In this document: piece by piece, positions 44,630-55,040 of the stretch
How the letters are laid out: each line of letters opens with the position of its first letter
Position numbering within the stretch: position 1 is the stretch's first letter
Source: Dietzia alimentaria 72
GTDB taxonomy: Bacteria > Actinomycetota > Actinomycetes > Mycobacteriales > Mycobacteriaceae
Assembly (NCBI RefSeq): GCF_000226215.1
Contig: NZ_AGFF01000007.1
Location: 124,001-188,000 of the forward strand
Reading direction: 5' to 3'
Length of the DNA: 64,000 bases
Translations under genes and position numbers: made by a program
The notes under the pieces: generated by a model
Told to the model about the DNA's origin: nothing
The model's database searches: none
The model's input: only the letters and a program-made list of their open reading frames with translations

Positions 44630-45466
44630 GTGGACCGGACTACTGAGTTCCAGCGCGAACGTCCCAGGCTCGTCCGGATCGCCGCGAGCGTGCTCGGCGA
44701 TCCGGCTGAGGCCGAGGATGTGGTGCAGCAGGCCTGGCTCCGGCTGTCGCGCGCCGACTCCCGGGTGATCGACTCCCTCCCGGCCTGGCTCACCACTGTT
44801 GTCACCCGCCTGTGTCTGGACCGGCTCAAGGCCGCGGTCCCGCCGCCTATGGAGCCGGCCGACGCCGCCGCGACCGCGCCGGACCCCGCCGACGAGGTAC
44901 TCCTCGCCGACTCGATGGGCGCGGCGCTGCATGTCGTGATCGACCGTCTCACCCCGGCGGAGCGGGTGGCTTTCGTGCTGCATGACTCGTTCTCGGTCGA
45001 CTTCGCGTCGATCGCGGCCGTACTGGACTGCTCACCGGTCGCGGCCCGCAAGCTCGCGTCGCGGGCGCGCGCGAAGGTCGCGCATGCGGGCCCCACCGTC
45101 GAGCAGGCGGATTGGCTCGTTGTCGACGCCTTCCTCGACGCCGCGCGACGCGGCGAGTTCACGCGGCTCCTCGTTCTCCTCGCGCCGGACGTGGTGGTGG
45201 TCGGCGACCCGATCGCCGTCGGCCTCGGGACACCTGCGCGCATCGAGGGGCGCGACGCCGTGGCCGAATTCTTCGACGGGGCGGCAGCGTCGGCGCTGCC
45301 GGTGTTCGTCTACGAGCGACCGGGTGCGGCGTGGTTCGACAGGGGGGTGGCCCGGGTGGCGTTCGACTTCCGGGTCGCGGACGGCGTGGTCAGTTGCATC
45401 GAGTTCCGCGCGGACTCCAACGTGCTCGCAGCTACCCGTCGGCGCAGGGGTGGCGAACCGAGATGA
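44630..45466 (+). CDS. ECF sigma factor with SnoaL-like C-terminal domain (ECF41/SigJ-like)
   Basis: The 278-residue regulator has sigma region 2 (about 15-75; AEAEDVVQQAWLRLSR), region 4 (about 105-155; LTPAERVAFVLHDSFSVDFASIA with the HTH CSPVAARKLASRARAKV) and a SnoaL_2-like extension (about 165-260), as in ECF41 and mycobacterial SigJ. In that group the C-terminal domain controls activity instead of an anti-sigma factor. The GTG at 44630 has AAGGA 6 nt upstream; GTG at 44615 is an alternative. The 280-bp gap before it contains no gene I can support. Confidence 0.9.
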   Translation: MDRTTEFQRERPRLVRIAASVLGDPAEAEDVVQQAWLRLSRADSRVIDSLPAWLTTVVTRLCLDRLKAAVPPPMEPADAAATAPDPADEVLLADSMGAALHVVIDRLTPAERVAFVLHDSFSVDFASIAAVLDCSPVAARKLASRARAKVAHAGPTVEQADWLVVDAFLDAARRGEFTRLLVLLAPDVVVVGDPIAVGLGTPARIEGRDAVAEFFDGAAASALPVFVYERPGAAWFDRGVARVAFDFRVADGVVSCIEFRADSNVLAATRRRRGGEPR

Positions 45467-45552
45467 GCGGCCCGGTCACACTTCGGACCGGCCATTCGTC
45501 ATCAGGGTGTGGCGACGTGCTTCGGCGTCGCCAAGACCGAGAGGATATCCCC

Positions 45553-45789
45553 GTGAAGTCGATGACCTGCCAAGACCTGGGCGGCCCCTGCGATCTGGCG
45601 CACCGAGGTGCGACGGCGGACGACGTGATCAACGCCCAAGACGCCCACCTCAAGGAGCGCGTGAAGGCGGGCGATGAGGCTCACGTCCCCGCGCGGGAAG
45701 AGATGAAGAGCCGTTGGCGGCGACCGAGGCAGTCACTCGGGTGGTACCGGGACGTCAAGAAGCGTTTCGCCGAGCTGCCGGAGGACTGA
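45553..45789 (+). CDS. DUF1059-like small protein
   Basis: The 78-residue protein starts MKSMTCQDLGGPCD (two Cys 8 apart) and continues with a conserved helix ATADDVINAQDAHLKERV and a basic tail (MKSRWRRPRQSLGWYRDVKK), matching the DUF1059 pattern. The GTG at 45553 follows a GAGAGGA site. It is 86 nt downstream of the ECF sigma gene in the same direction and may be controlled with it. ECF41 systems are often linked to small Cys-containing oxidoreductases or carboxymuconolactone decarboxylases, so a redox or stress role is conceivable but unproven. Confidence 0.8.
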   Translation: MKSMTCQDLGGPCDLAHRGATADDVINAQDAHLKERVKAGDEAHVPAREEMKSRWRRPRQSLGWYRDVKKRFAELPED

Positions 45790-45812
45790 ACCGCCCGGCT
45801 GACGGATGCGGC

Positions 45813-47141
45813 TCAGCGGCCGCCCCTCTCGATCACCGCGGCCAGCCCGAGCAACGTCGCCTCCGAGCCTGGCCGGCCCACGAGCTGAACCGAGGTGGGC
45901 AGGACGCGACCGAGAGGACTGTGGGTGGCGCCGCACGGGACGGACATCGCAGGCCAGCCGAGCACGTTGGCCAGCGGCGTGAACGGCGAGTACCGCATGG
46001 ACGCCCACAGTGAACGCCCCCACGACCGCCTGTGCCATTCGGTGGCCTCGGGTGGCACATCGGCCAGCGCCGGGGTGAGCCACACGTCGACGCCGGCGGA
46101 ATCCATGGCGCGCTCGACGTCAGCGCGCAGAGCCGCCACACCGCGGTTCCAGCGGGTGTCGCCGCCGTCGGCGCCGCCGTTTCGGAACACCGTCCGGCCG
46201 AGCAGTGCGTGGTGGCGCGTGCGCCGTTCCATCGCGGACAGGGGGAGGTTCTCATCCTCGGCTGCGCGGGCCACCGCGGAGGTCCATCGGGCCAGGTAGA
46301 GGACCGGGTCTTTGGGTGAGGGCAGGGGGGTGTCGACGACGACGAGGTCATCCCCGCGCAGGATCGCCGCGGCCTCTCGGGCGGCGCGCTTCCAGGGTTC
46401 GTGGATGCGCACCAGATCGCGGCCGAGCCGGATCGGGCTGGCCACCGACAACCCGATCCGGGTTCCGCCGGGCACGTGGTCGATCCCCGCCAGTTCCGGC
46501 CTGCCGGCCATCACCGACAGGGCGAGCGCGACGTCCGCGACGGTCCGGGCGAGCGGGCCCGATTCGGCCATCCCTCCCCAGTTCCCGCCGCTCAGGCTGG
46601 TCCCGACCACGCCGGGGCCGGGCTTAATGGTGGCCAGACCGCAGGCCGCGGCGGGGATGCGTAGGGAGCCCATGCCGTCGTCGCCGACGGCGAGCGGCAC
46701 CATGCCGGAGGCGACCGCCGCCGCCGAGCCGCCCGAGGAACCACCGGGGGAGCGGGAGACGTCCAGCGGGTTGCGGGTGATGCCGTGGGCCTCGGAGTCG
46801 GTCATACCCCACGTGCACAACTGTGGCGCGGCTGTCATGCCCATCGGGACGGCGCCGGCGGCGAGGAGCGGTGCGACGGCCGGGTTGTCCGGGGTGACCG
46901 TGCTCTTGATCGCCAACGGCACGCCCGCCAGGGGCAACCTCTCCCGCTGCTCCTGCCCCATCGCGTCGACGGCGTCAGCCGCCGCGCGGCTCTCTGCGTG
47001 CAGGAGGGAGGTGAAGGCGCGCAGCGTCGGGTCGAGATCGGCAACACGCTCGACGGCGGCGTCGAGGGTCGCAGACGCCCGGATCGCGCCTGCGCGGACC
47101 TTTTCGGCGGTCTCGATGGCGGTGAGGGGGTCAGTGGTCAC
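45813..47141 (-). CDS. Amidase signature family enzyme
   Basis: The 442-residue serine hydrolase has the Ser-cisSer-Lys catalytic set: Lys in PLAIKSTV, the cis-Ser in [14 protein letters not shown] and the nucleophilic Ser in [11 protein letters not shown]. It hydrolyses a carboxamide, but which one cannot be told. Length and motif order fit a stand-alone amidase and not GatA, as no gatB or gatC is near. It is divergent from ftsH with a 181-bp gap. Confidence 0.9.
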   Translation of the reverse strand: MTTDPLTAIETAEKVRAGAIRASATLDAAVERVADLDPTLRAFTSLLHAESRAAADAVDAMGQEQRERLPLAGVPLAIKSTVTPDNPAVAPLLAAGAVPMGMTAAPQLCTWGMTDSEAHGITRNPLDVSRSPGGSSGGSAAAVASGMVPLAVGDDGMGSLRIPAAACGLATIKPGPGVVGTSLSGGNWGGMAESGPLARTVADVALALSVMAGRPELAGIDHVPGGTRIGLSVASPIRLGRDLVRIHEPWKRAAREAAAILRGDDLVVVDTPLPSPKDPVLYLARWTSAVARAAEDENLPLSAMERRTRHHALLGRTVFRNGGADGGDTRWNRGVAALRADVERAMDSAGVDVWLTPALADVPPEATEWHRRSWGRSLWASMRYSPFTPLANVLGWPAMSVPCGATHSPLGRVLPTSVQLVGRPGSEATLLGLAAVIERGGR

Positions 47142-47322
47142 GGCCCCGATGGTACGGCGACGGGGTGGGCTGTCGTCCGGTCCCGAGGGTCCTCTGTCCG
47201 CCCGTGGCGATCACCCGGGTCGGCTGACGGTGCTCGCGGGTAGCCTGGGGCGATACCGACGACGTCAGTCGTACGACCGGGTCCACCGACCGGCTGGGCC
47301 GTCCTTCGCACACGAGGACCGA

Positions 47323-49791
47323 ATGGAACGTAAGAGCAACGCCGTATTCCGGAACGTGGCTATCGCGGGTGTCATCATCCTGGCGATTGTCGCCTTCTCC
47401 TTCTTCGCGAACGATGAGCGCGGCTACGCAGAGGTCGACACCTCCGTGGCTCTGGCACAAGTTGACGCGGGCAACGTCACCGAGGCGATTATCGAGGACC
47501 GGGAACAGCAACTGCGGCTGACCCTGGAGTCACCGATCACCCCGGAGGAGGGTGGTGAGGAGACCGATAAGATCCTCGCCAAGTACCCCGAGCGGGCAGC
47601 GGACCAAATTTTCGACCGCGTCGCTGCCGCTGAGCCGGAGAAGTACGACACCACGGTCACCGAGCAGGGCTTCTTCGTCCAGATGCTCTCGTTCCTGCTG
47701 CCGATGCTCATCCTCTTCGGGCTGCTGTTCTTCTTCATGTCCCGGATGCAGGGCGGCAAGGGGGGCTTGTTCGGTGTGGGCAAGTCCCGGGCCGTGGAGT
47801 TCAACAAGGACATGCCTCAGACCACGTTCGCCGATGTCGCGGGTGAGGACGAGGCGGTCGAGGAACTCAACGAGATCAAGGACTTCCTGCAGAACCCGGC
47901 GAAGTACGAACGGTTGGGCGCCAAGATCCCGCGCGGCGTCCTGCTCTACGGTCCGCCTGGCACCGGTAAAACGCTCCTCGCGCGTGCGGTGGCCGGCGAG
48001 GCGGGCGTGCCGTTCTATTCGATCTCCGGCTCCGACTTCGTCGAGATGTTCGTCGGTGTGGGCGCCTCCCGGGTGCGCGACCTGTTCGAGAAGGCCAAGC
48101 AGAACTCGCCGTGCATCGTGTTCGTCGACGAGATCGACGCGGTCGGTCGCCACCGTGGTTCCGGTACGGGCGGCGGCCATGACGAACGCGAGCAGACCCT
48201 CAACCAGCTGCTCGTCGAGATGGACGGGTTCAGCGACCGCGAGACCGTCATCCTCATCGCCGCGACCAACCGTCCCGACGTCCTGGACCCGGCGCTACTG
48301 CGCCCGGGGCGCTTCGACCGCCAGGTGCCGGTGACCAACCCGGACCTGCGGGGTCGTGAGGCGATTCTGGCCGTGCACTCAGTGGGCAAGCCGCTGGCCG
48401 CGGATGTGGACATGCGGTCGTTGGCCCGCCGCACCATCGGCATGTCGGGCGCGGACCTGGCGAACGTTCTCAACGAAGGCGCGCTGCTCGCGGCACGCAT
48501 GGGACGCGATGAAATCTCGATCGACATCCTCGAGGAGGCCACTGACCGGGTGGTGGGCGGACCTCGCCGCAAGCACCGCGTGATCAGTGAGCACGAGAAG
48601 AAGGTCACCGCGTACCACGAGTCCGGTCACGCCCTGGCCGCGTGGGCGATGGAAGATCTGGAGCGGGTCCACAAGGTCACGATCCTCGCTCGTGGTCGAA
48701 CCGGCGGTCACGCGCTGGTCGTCCCCGAGGACGACAAGTCATTGATGACCCGCGCTGACATGGTCGCGCGCATCGTCATGGCGATGGGCGGTCGGGCCGC
48801 CGAGGAGTACATCTTCGGTGAGCCCACCTCCGGTGCGAGCTCGGACATCGAGCAGGCCACCAGGATCGCACGCACGATGGTCGCGGAGTACGGGATGAGC
48901 GCCAAGCTGGGCGCGGTCAAGTACGGCAGCGACGGTGGGGACCCGTTCCTCGGACGGGGCGGCGGTTCGGGTGCGGACTATTCACCCGAGGTCGCCAAGG
49001 TCATCGACGACGAGGTGCGCAGGATCATCGACGCCGCCCACACGGAGGCGTGGCACGTCCTCGAGTCCAACCGCGACATCCTCGATGCGGTGGCGGCCGA
49101 GCTCCTGGAGAAGGAGACCCTGCGTCAGACCGACCTCGAGAGGCTTTTCGCCGACGTGGTCAAGCGGCCGCGTCTCACCGAGTTCGACGACTTCAGCGGC
49201 CGGATCCCATCGACCAGGCCGCCCATCAAAACTCCGGGTGAGCTGGCCAAAGAGCGCGGTGAGCCGTGGCCCCCGCCGGTGACGGACCCCTTCGCCATGC
49301 CTGTCCTGCCGACCGACCGGGAGGCCGGCGGCCAGGGGCAGGAGCAGGACCGGAGCGAGAGTCAGGGCGCAGCCCCCGGATCCAGAGAGCCGGTCGGTGC
49401 ACGTCGCCAGCCGACGGGGATCCCGGCGTACGGCACACCGCCGCCTCCGGGCTGGTCCGCACCGGGCTGGCCTCCGAGGCAGTCCGCACCAGACCGCGGA
49501 TGGTCGCCGGATTCCAACGCCGACCGGGCGCCGAGCGTGGCTGAGACCACCCGGATCCCCGCCGCGCCTGCGGGCGGCGGCTACCCGGTCGACGGCACGG
49601 ACGAGCGGCCCCGCGACGTCGGGGAGAGTGAGCAGCAGGCGGAAGGCCCCTCCGAGGCGCCGACCCGCGCATGGTCGGCGGTCGAGGGTGATGACTCTGC
49701 AGCCCGATCTGACGAGGGTTCCCAGACCGGATCCCATCGCCGTGAGGACAAGGACGATGACTGGCGTGTCCCCTGGGAACGTGACGACTGA
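47323..49791 (+). CDS. ftsH: ATP-dependent zinc metalloprotease FtsH
   Basis: The 822-residue membrane-anchored AAA+ protease degrades misfolded and regulatory proteins. Helices lie at about 10-28 and 117-140 around an extracytoplasmic domain. Walker A is GPPGTGKT (210-217), Walker [11 protein letters not shown], the second region of homology [20 protein letters not shown], and the zinc site HESGH (432-436). The last roughly 180 residues form a Pro/Arg/Asp-rich disordered tail with no family counterpart in E. coli, although mycobacterial FtsH (Rv3610c) also has an extended end. The ATG at 47323 has GAGGA upstream. It leads into the folate genes. Confidence 0.97.
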   Translation: MERKSNAVFRNVAIAGVIILAIVAFSFFANDERGYAEVDTSVALAQVDAGNVTEAIIEDREQQLRLTLESPITPEEGGEETDKILAKYPERAADQIFDRVAAAEPEKYDTTVTEQGFFVQMLSFLLPMLILFGLLFFFMSRMQGGKGGLFGVGKSRAVEFNKDMPQTTFADVAGEDEAVEELNEIKDFLQNPAKYERLGAKIPRGVLLYGPPGTGKTLLARAVAGEAGVPFYSISGSDFVEMFVGVGASRVRDLFEKAKQNSPCIVFVDEIDAVGRHRGSGTGGGHDEREQTLNQLLVEMDGFSDRETVILIAATNRPDVLDPALLRPGRFDRQVPVTNPDLRGREAILAVHSVGKPLAADVDMRSLARRTIGMSGADLANVLNEGALLAARMGRDEISIDILEEATDRVVGGPRRKHRVISEHEKKVTAYHESGHALAAWAMEDLERVHKVTILARGRTGGHALVVPEDDKSLMTRADMVARIVMAMGGRAAEEYIFGEPTSGASSDIEQATRIARTMVAEYGMSAKLGAVKYGSDGGDPFLGRGGGSGADYSPEVAKVIDDEVRRIIDAAHTEAWHVLESNRDILDAVAAELLEKETLRQTDLERLFADVVKRPRLTEFDDFSGRIPSTRPPIKTPGELAKERGEPWPPPVTDPFAMPVLPTDREAGGQGQEQDRSESQGAAPGSREPVGARRQPTGIPAYGTPPPPGWSAPGWPPRQSAPDRGWSPDSNADRAPSVAETTRIPAAPAGGGYPVDGTDERPRDVGESEQQAEGPSEAPTRAWSAVEGDDSAARSDEGSQTGSHRREDKDDDWRVPWERDD

Positions 49792-49824
49792 CCCCACGGT
49801 CGGATCCGTGCGAGAAGAGGATTG

Positions 49825-50448
49825 ATGACGACTCCTGACCACATCCCCGGCCCCGACGCCACGTCGGTCTCCACGGGGCGGGTCTTCGACGCCCCACGCG
49901 CCGAGGCCGCCGTCCGTGAATTGCTGATCGCGGTGGGCGAGGACCCGGAACGTGAGGGTCTACAGGACACCCCGGGCAGGGTCGCGCGGGCCTACCGCGA
50001 GGTGTTCGCGGGCTTGTTCACCGACCCGTCGGAAGTGCTGTCCAAGACGTTCGACGAGAACCACCGCGAACTCGTGCTGGTACGTGACATCCCCATCTAC
50101 TCGACATGCGAACACCACCTGGTCCCGTTCCACGGTGTCGCCCATATCGGTTACATCCCGGGCAAGTCCGGCGCGGTCACGGGGCTGAGTAAGCTCGCCC
50201 GGCTGGTGGACCTCTTTGCCAAGCGGCCTCAGGTCCAGGAGCGGCTCACCAGCCAGGTCGCCGACGCGCTGGTCGATCGGCTGGACCCGTCGGGCGTGCT
50301 CGTGGTGATCGAATGCGAGCACCTGTGCATGGCCATGCGGGGGATCCGCAAACCCGGCTCGGTCACCACCACTTCGGCGGTCCGCGGCATCATGCGGTCC
50401 AACGCCTCCACCAGGGCGGAGGCGCTCGGCCTCCTGCGTGGTACATGA
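49825..50448 (+). CDS. folE: GTP cyclohydrolase I
   Basis: The 207-residue enzyme makes 7,8-dihydroneopterin triphosphate from GTP, the first step of folate synthesis. The zinc Cys-Glu-His-His motif is [10 protein letters not shown] and the second Cys is in [13 protein letters not shown]. The ATG at 49825 with AGAAGAGG upstream is preferred to TTG at 49822. It is first in the folE-folP-folB-folK set and overlaps folP as ATGA. Confidence 0.97.
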   Translation: MTTPDHIPGPDATSVSTGRVFDAPRAEAAVRELLIAVGEDPEREGLQDTPGRVARAYREVFAGLFTDPSEVLSKTFDENHRELVLVRDIPIYSTCEHHLVPFHGVAHIGYIPGKSGAVTGLSKLARLVDLFAKRPQVQERLTSQVADALVDRLDPSGVLVVIECEHLCMAMRGIRKPGSVTTTSAVRGIMRSNASTRAEALGLLRGT

Positions 50449-51311
50449 GTGCCTCGGGCGGCCTGCCGCGGCCAGGGCGGTGCGCGGTCATGGGCATCGT
50501 CAACGTCACCGAGGACTCGTTCTCCGACGGGGGACGGCACCTCGCCCCCGAAGCGGCGATCGCCCACGCTCGGCGTCTGGTCGCAGACGGGGCTGACCTG
50601 CTCGATGTGGGCGGGGAGTCCACAAGGCCGGGGGCCGTGCGGGTCGACCGCCAGGATGAGGCCGCCCGGGTGATTCCGCTCGTCCGCGCGCTCGCGGGCG
50701 ATGGCGTGGTGGTGTCCGTCGACACGATGCGGGCGTCGACCGCCGCCGAGGCGCTCGACGCTGGTGCGTCCGTCATCAACGACGTCTCGGGCGGCCTCGC
50801 CGACCCGGAGATGCTGACGGTCGTCGCGGAACGCGGATGTCCCGTGATTCTCATGCACTGGGTCTCGCCGGACGACTACAGCGCCGGCGCCGGCGGCCGG
50901 GTCGACTACGGCGAGGACGTGGTGGCGTCTGTGCGCGACCATCTCGCCCGTCGCGTCGACGCCGCCGTCGCTGCGGGAGTCGACCCCTCGGCGATCGTGC
51001 TGGACCCCGGTCTGGGATTCGCCAAAAATGCCCACGACAACTGGGCTCTGCTCCACGGCCTCGACGCGCTCATCGAGCTGGGCTTTCCCGTCCTGGTGGC
51101 GGCTTCCCGCAAGCGATTTCTCGGATCGCTCCTGCCCGGCAGGGAGGGTGATCCGAGGCCCGTGGCCGGTCGCGACTCCGCTACCGCCGCTGTCACAGCG
51201 CTGGCGGCTGCGGCCGGCGCGTGGGCCGTCCGGGTCCACGACGTCGCGCCGAGCGCGGACACGGTACGGGTGGCCGCCGCCTGGGCGGCCGGAAGGGCGG
51301 AGGCGCACTGA
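50445..51311 (+). CDS. folP: Dihydropteroate synthase
   Basis: The 288-residue TIM-barrel enzyme joins 6-hydroxymethyl-dihydropterin pyrophosphate and p-aminobenzoate and is the sulfonamide target. Conserved [51 protein letters not shown] and ASRKRFLG are all present. The ATG at 50445 overlaps the folE stop, and the gene ends TGATG into folB. It corresponds to folP1 (Rv3608c). Confidence 0.97.
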   Translation: MSASGGLPRPGRCAVMGIVNVTEDSFSDGGRHLAPEAAIAHARRLVADGADLLDVGGESTRPGAVRVDRQDEAARVIPLVRALAGDGVVVSVDTMRASTAAEALDAGASVINDVSGGLADPEMLTVVAERGCPVILMHWVSPDDYSAGAGGRVDYGEDVVASVRDHLARRVDAAVAAGVDPSAIVLDPGLGFAKNAHDNWALLHGLDALIELGFPVLVAASRKRFLGSLLPGREGDPRPVAGRDSATAAVTALAAAAGAWAVRVHDVAPSADTVRVAAAWAAGRAEAH

Positions 51312-51706
51312 TGGCGGATCGCATCGAACTCAGGGGTCTGGAGGTCCGGGGCAATCACGGGGTATTCGAGCACGAGAAGCGGGACGGGCAGGACTTCGTG
51401 GTGGACCTGGTCTTATGGACGGACTTCACGGCCGCCGCGGCGTCTGACGACCTCGCTGACACCGTCGATTACGGAGCACTGGCTCTGTACGCCCGAGACA
51501 TCGTGGCGGGGCCAACCTGCGACCTCATCGAGACCGTCGCCTCGCGCATCGCCGACGGCGTGATGGAGATGGCACCGGGCGCCAGCGCGGTCGAGGTGAC
51601 GCTGCACAAGCCGCAGGCGCCCATCCCGGCGGAGTTCGCAGACGTGGCCGTGGTGGCCACAAGGTCCCGCAACGGCGGATGCATCCAGGCGGGGGCTGGG
51701 CGGTGA
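51311..51706 (+). CDS. folB: Dihydroneopterin aldolase
   Basis: The 131-residue enzyme cleaves dihydroneopterin to 6-hydroxymethyl-dihydropterin and glycolaldehyde. The [14 protein letters not shown] segment and the Glu/Lys pair in [12 protein letters not shown] and [10 protein letters not shown] are diagnostic. The start shares one base with the folP stop (TGATG), so translation is coupled; the end overlaps folK (GTGA). Confidence 0.95.
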   Translation: MADRIELRGLEVRGNHGVFEHEKRDGQDFVVDLVLWTDFTAAAASDDLADTVDYGALALYARDIVAGPTCDLIETVASRIADGVMEMAPGASAVEVTLHKPQAPIPAEFADVAVVATRSRNGGCIQAGAGR

Positions 51707-52227
51707 CTTGCCGCGCGGTCCTGTCAATCGGCGGCAACAGGGGCGACACACTCGGTCTGCTCCGGGGCGTGGCCGAGTCCGCGGCCGCGGACGGGATCCT
51801 TCGTGGGGTTTCCGCGGTCTACGCCACTCCGCCGTGGGGCGGTGTCGAGCAGGACGACTTCCTCAATGCCGTCCTGGTGGTGGAGCACCCCGGTACCCCG
51901 TCGGATGTCCTCGAGTGGGGCTTCGGGCGCGAACGCGCCGCCGGACGAACCCGCGACGTCCGCTGGGGACCCAGGACGCTCGACGTGGACGTGGTGAACG
52001 CCTCCGTGGACGGGGCGGCGGTGACCTCGGGCGACGAGACGCTGACCCTGCCGCACCCACGTGCGTCCCAGCGCGCTTTCGTCTTGGTGCCGTGGAACGA
52101 GGTCGAGCCGGACGCGACTCTCGACGGCACCCCGGTCACCGACCTGCTGGCGGACCTCGACCCGGCGGACATCGCAGCTGTACGTCGCCTCGAAGACCCG
52201 CTGGCACCCGCTGGATGGGAGGTCTGA
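51703..52227 (+). CDS. folK: 2-amino-4-hydroxy-6-hydroxymethyldihydropteridine pyrophosphokinase
   Basis: The 174-residue kinase transfers pyrophosphate from ATP to 6-hydroxymethyl-dihydropterin. [28 protein letters not shown], the basic [18 protein letters not shown] (Mg-binding Asp pair) and [15 protein letters not shown] are intact. GTG at 51703 overlaps the folB stop by 4 nt. Confidence 0.95.
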   Translation: MTCRAVLSIGGNRGDTLGLLRGVAESAAADGILRGVSAVYATPPWGGVEQDDFLNAVLVVEHPGTPSDVLEWGFGRERAAGRTRDVRWGPRTLDVDVVNASVDGAAVTSGDETLTLPHPRASQRAFVLVPWNEVEPDATLDGTPVTDLLADLDPADIAAVRRLEDPLAPAGWEV

Positions 52228-52228
52228 C

Positions 52229-52705
52229 ATGAACCGCATCGCCAAATCCACTCTCGCGCTGGTGGTGTTGGTTGCCGCTGTGGCCGCCTACTTCCTCACC
52301 GGGACCTTCTTCGGCTCTCTGCCCCCGATCGGCTTCGGTTGGACCACGTTGGTGGTGATCGCGGTGATCGATGTACTGCTGGCGCTGAGGATCCGTGCCG
52401 CGGTCTCCGACGGCGGCGTGGGCCAGGATCGCAGTCAGATGCACCCGCTCACCATCGCCCGCTGCGCAGCGCTTGGCCAGGCCTCCGCGGTCCTGGGTGC
52501 GGCGGCCGGAGGGCTCGGCATCGGGTTCGCGATCTACTTCCTGCCGAAACTCGGGGAGCTGGCGGCGGCGTCGGACGAACTCCCGGCAGCGTTGGCGGTG
52601 CTCGTCTCCGGAGCGCTGCTTGTCGGCGCGGGCCTGTTCTTGGAATCCGCCTGCGAGACGCCGCCCGGCGACGACGAGAGCGGTGGCCTTGCTCAGCCCA
52701 CATGA
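52229..52705 (+). CDS. DUF3180 membrane protein (Rv3605c-like)
   Basis: The 158-residue protein has four predicted helices (about 8-28, 37-54, 78-103, 116-138) separated by a charged loop (RAAVSDGGVGQDRSQMHPLT), matching DUF3180. It begins 1 nt after the folK stop with GGGAGG 6 nt upstream of the ATG, so it belongs to the folate operon. This linkage is kept across Mycobacteriales. Its function is unknown; a role as a membrane partner or transporter for pathway metabolites is only a guess. Confidence 0.9.
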   Translation: MNRIAKSTLALVVLVAAVAAYFLTGTFFGSLPPIGFGWTTLVVIAVIDVLLALRIRAAVSDGGVGQDRSQMHPLTIARCAALGQASAVLGAAAGGLGIGFAIYFLPKLGELAAASDELPAALAVLVSGALLVGAGLFLESACETPPGDDESGGLAQPT

Positions 52706-52819
52706 GGCCGGGGGAGGGACTGTGAACCAGAAGGCTCAGGGGGCGGGATCCGCGCCGGTTCAGACGGACACGCGGCGGTTGCCTGTGTGACTGGTGTTCC
52801 TCTGCGTATCATGCGAGGC

Positions 52820-53935
52820 ATGAGTTCCGACGGCGCGATGGACAAGCCCCGGTCAGCTCGCCCGGCCCGAGGCGACGACCGAGGACTGGCGGGCATCGCT
52901 CTGGGGGTCCTGCTCGTCCTGGCGCTCGTGGCGACAGTGGTGATGATCTTCTCGGACAACCCGGTGTGGACGCGGATAGGCACACTCGCCGCGCTGTGGG
53001 CAGCCTTCATCGGCGCGTTCCTCGTCGCGCGCTACCGCCGGCAGGCCGCCACGGAGGCGTCCCGCATGAGGGATCTGCACACCGTCTACGAGCTCCAACT
53101 CGAGCGCGAGATCTCCGCTCGACGTGAGCACGAGCTCGTTGTGGAGAAAGACCTGCGTGACACGGTTCGCACGGAGACCGCGGATTCCATCCTGGGACTG
53201 CGTCACGAGATCGCCGCACTTCGCGAGCAACTGGGTGCACTCGGTGTCACCCTGCCCGAGGACCGGTTCGCCGTCGGCGGACATGCCCCCGCCGGGCAAC
53301 TCGGTTCCGGTTCGTCGCTTCCCAACGTGCCCTCCGAGCGGGTCGAGCCCCGACGGCGAGCACCCGCAGCCGAACAGTCGGGCAGCCCCTGGTCCACCCC
53401 TGCGCGCGGTCCCGAGACCACGGCGGCCGCGCAGGCTGATGCAGGTGCCGACACGAAGCCCCGTAGCGACCGGTCCGAGCCGTTGGTGTCCGGTGTGGCG
53501 CCGGACTCCACCCCGAGTACCGAGCGCACCGAGAAATTCCCCCCGGTCTCGAAGGGCAAGGCCCCGTCGTCCGAGTCGGCCCGCGCACCGCGCGGCCCGG
53601 CTGTTCGCCCGACGTCGCGCCAGCAGACCGAGTCGCGTCGAGCCGCAGAGACCGTGTCGCCGACACGTCCGGCCGCTCCGCAGCAGCCGGTGGCCAAGTC
53701 GGGGCCTGCGTCCGCGACGAAGCCCACCGCGTCCGCCCCCAAGCCGGAGAAGGCTCCCGTCGAGCCCGCCTCGACTCCGGAACGCACAACTGCATCCGGA
53801 CCGGACACCCCTGAGTCCGCGCCTCCGAGCCGCCACGGTGAGGGCACGGGCCTGTCCGTGGCAGAGCTGATGGCGCGCCTGGGCAGTGGTGACGACTCGG
53901 GTGGAGGTCGCCGTCGTCGTCGCTCCACCGACTGA
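52820..53935 (+). CDS. Ala/Pro-rich membrane protein with coiled-coil (Rv3604c-like)
   Basis: The 371-residue protein has two membrane helices (about 21-43 and 50-67), then a charged helical stretch (about 75-145; TVYELQLEREISARREHELV) likely to be a coiled coil, and a long disordered tail of Pro/Ala/Thr/Arg. It matches the placement and composition of Rv3604c between the folate and pantothenate genes. The start is uncertain among 52787, 52811 and 52820. Similar layouts occur in cell-division or cell-wall scaffolds, but no specific role can be assigned. Confidence 0.8.
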   Translation: MSSDGAMDKPRSARPARGDDRGLAGIALGVLLVLALVATVVMIFSDNPVWTRIGTLAALWAAFIGAFLVARYRRQAATEASRMRDLHTVYELQLEREISARREHELVVEKDLRDTVRTETADSILGLRHEIAALREQLGALGVTLPEDRFAVGGHAPAGQLGSGSSLPNVPSERVEPRRRAPAAEQSGSPWSTPARGPETTAAAQADAGADTKPRSDRSEPLVSGVAPDSTPSTERTEKFPPVSKGKAPSSESARAPRGPAVRPTSRQQTESRRAAETVSPTRPAAPQQPVAKSGPASATKPTASAPKPEKAPVEPASTPERTTASGPDTPESAPPSRHGEGTGLSVAELMARLGSGDDSGGGRRRRRSTD

Positions 53936-53938
53936 CCA

Positions 53939-53962
53939 ACTCTGCCCGGCGCTCGGCAGAGT
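53939..53962 (+). terminator. Hairpin after the Rv3604c-like gene
   Basis: ACTCTGCC (53939-53946) and GGCAGAGT (53955-53962) form an 8-bp stem over an 8-nt loop just past the stop. It may separate the folate group from the pantothenate group. Confidence 0.5.
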
Positions 53963-54083
53963 AGGTGTGAAGTGCGCCACTAGATGATGTGTCGACGTCG
54001 CCGGACGACTACTCTCGCCTGCGAGATGTCCGGGACCCACCATCAGTGAGTGGGCCTGGAACGGATCGAGCACTGGAGCACCA

Positions 54084-55040
54084 ATGATGTCCGAATTCGG
54101 CGTCACCGAATCAGCCCCTGCCCGCCTGTCGATCGGGCTCGTGTCCGCTGGGCGCGTCGGCACCGCGGTCGGTGCCGCGCTCGAACGGCGGGGCCACGTC
54201 GTGTCCGCCGTCGTGGCACGGTCCCGGCGGTCGCGCGACCTCGCAGCCGATCGCCTCCCCGAGGCTCGCGTGACCGACGCGGTCTCTGTCGCCAAGTCCA
54301 GTGAGCTGCTGATCCTCGCCGTTCCCGACTCCGCACTGCCCGGTGTGGTGGCCGAGTTGGCCGCCGCGGAGGCGTTCCGCCCCGGTCACATCGTGGTCCA
54401 CGTGGCAGGGGCCGTCGGAGCCGACGTTCTCCGTCCGGCCGCTGACGCCGGAGCCGTGGTGGTGGCAGCGCACCCCGCCATGACGTTCACCGGCGGCGCC
54501 GCGGACGTTGATCGCATGGAGGGCTGCTCGTGGGCTCTCACCTCACCCGATGAGATCGGACTGGTTGTGGGGCAGATGTTGGTCATGGAAACCGGCGGGT
54601 TACCCGTCACCGTCGCGGAATCCCATCGGGCGCTCTACCACGCGGCGCTGGCTCACGGCGCGAACCACCTCGTCACCCTTGTCAACGATGCTGCGGAGGC
54701 GCTCGCTGCCTCCTTCTCCGTCATGCCGGGCGGGCAGGTGGAGGGCGACCCCGACGGGATGCTCGGCCCCGATGCCCAGGCACTGGCCCGCCGCACGCTG
54801 GAGCCGCTCCTGCGCGCCGCCCTCGACAATGTTCTCGCCTCGGGGGACTCAGCGTTGACGGGTCCCGTCATGCGCGGCGACGCGGTCACGGTCTCCCGCC
54901 ACCTCGACGCGCTGGAGGATGTCGATGGCGGAATCGCCTCCGGCTACCGGGCGCTCGCCCTGCGTACCGCTGACCGGTGCGGAGCCGGCCGCGACGTCAC
55001 CGACCTGTTGGCCCCCGACCTGACGGAGCAACTCAGATGA
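54084..55040 (+). CDS. Rossmann-fold DUF2520 protein (Rv3603c-like)
   Basis: The 318-residue protein has an N-terminal NAD(P)-binding Rossmann domain ([21 protein letters not shown], about 17-37) and a helical C-terminal DUF2520 domain (about 135-315; [20 protein letters not shown]). This layout is like 6-phosphogluconate dehydrogenase and ketopantoate reductase enzymes. It starts at tandem ATG codons (54084 or 54087) and overlaps panC by 4 nt. No gene for ketopantoate reductase (panE) is visible in the cluster, so this protein is a reasonable candidate for that or a related step, as inference only. Confidence 0.88.
   Translation: MMSEFGVTESAPARLSIGLVSAGRVGTAVGAALERRGHVVSAVVARSRRSRDLAADRLPEARVTDAVSVAKSSELLILAVPDSALPGVVAELAAAEAFRPGHIVVHVAGAVGADVLRPAADAGAVVVAAHPAMTFTGGAADVDRMEGCSWALTSPDEIGLVVGQMLVMETGGLPVTVAESHRALYHAALAHGANHLVTLVNDAAEALAASFSVMPGGQVEGDPDGMLGPDAQALARRTLEPLLRAALDNVLASGDSALTGPVMRGDAVTVSRHLDALEDVDGGIASGYRALALRTADRCGAGRDVTDLLAPDLTEQLR

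Noticed and set aside
45813-47141. GatA subunit of the tRNA amidotransferase
   Set aside because: The amidase motif is shared, but no gatB or gatC lies nearby and the gene stands alone.
46312-47322. Long N-terminal extension of ftsH
   Set aside because: The extension is antisense to the amidase gene; FtsH proteins start just before the first helix, as at 47323.
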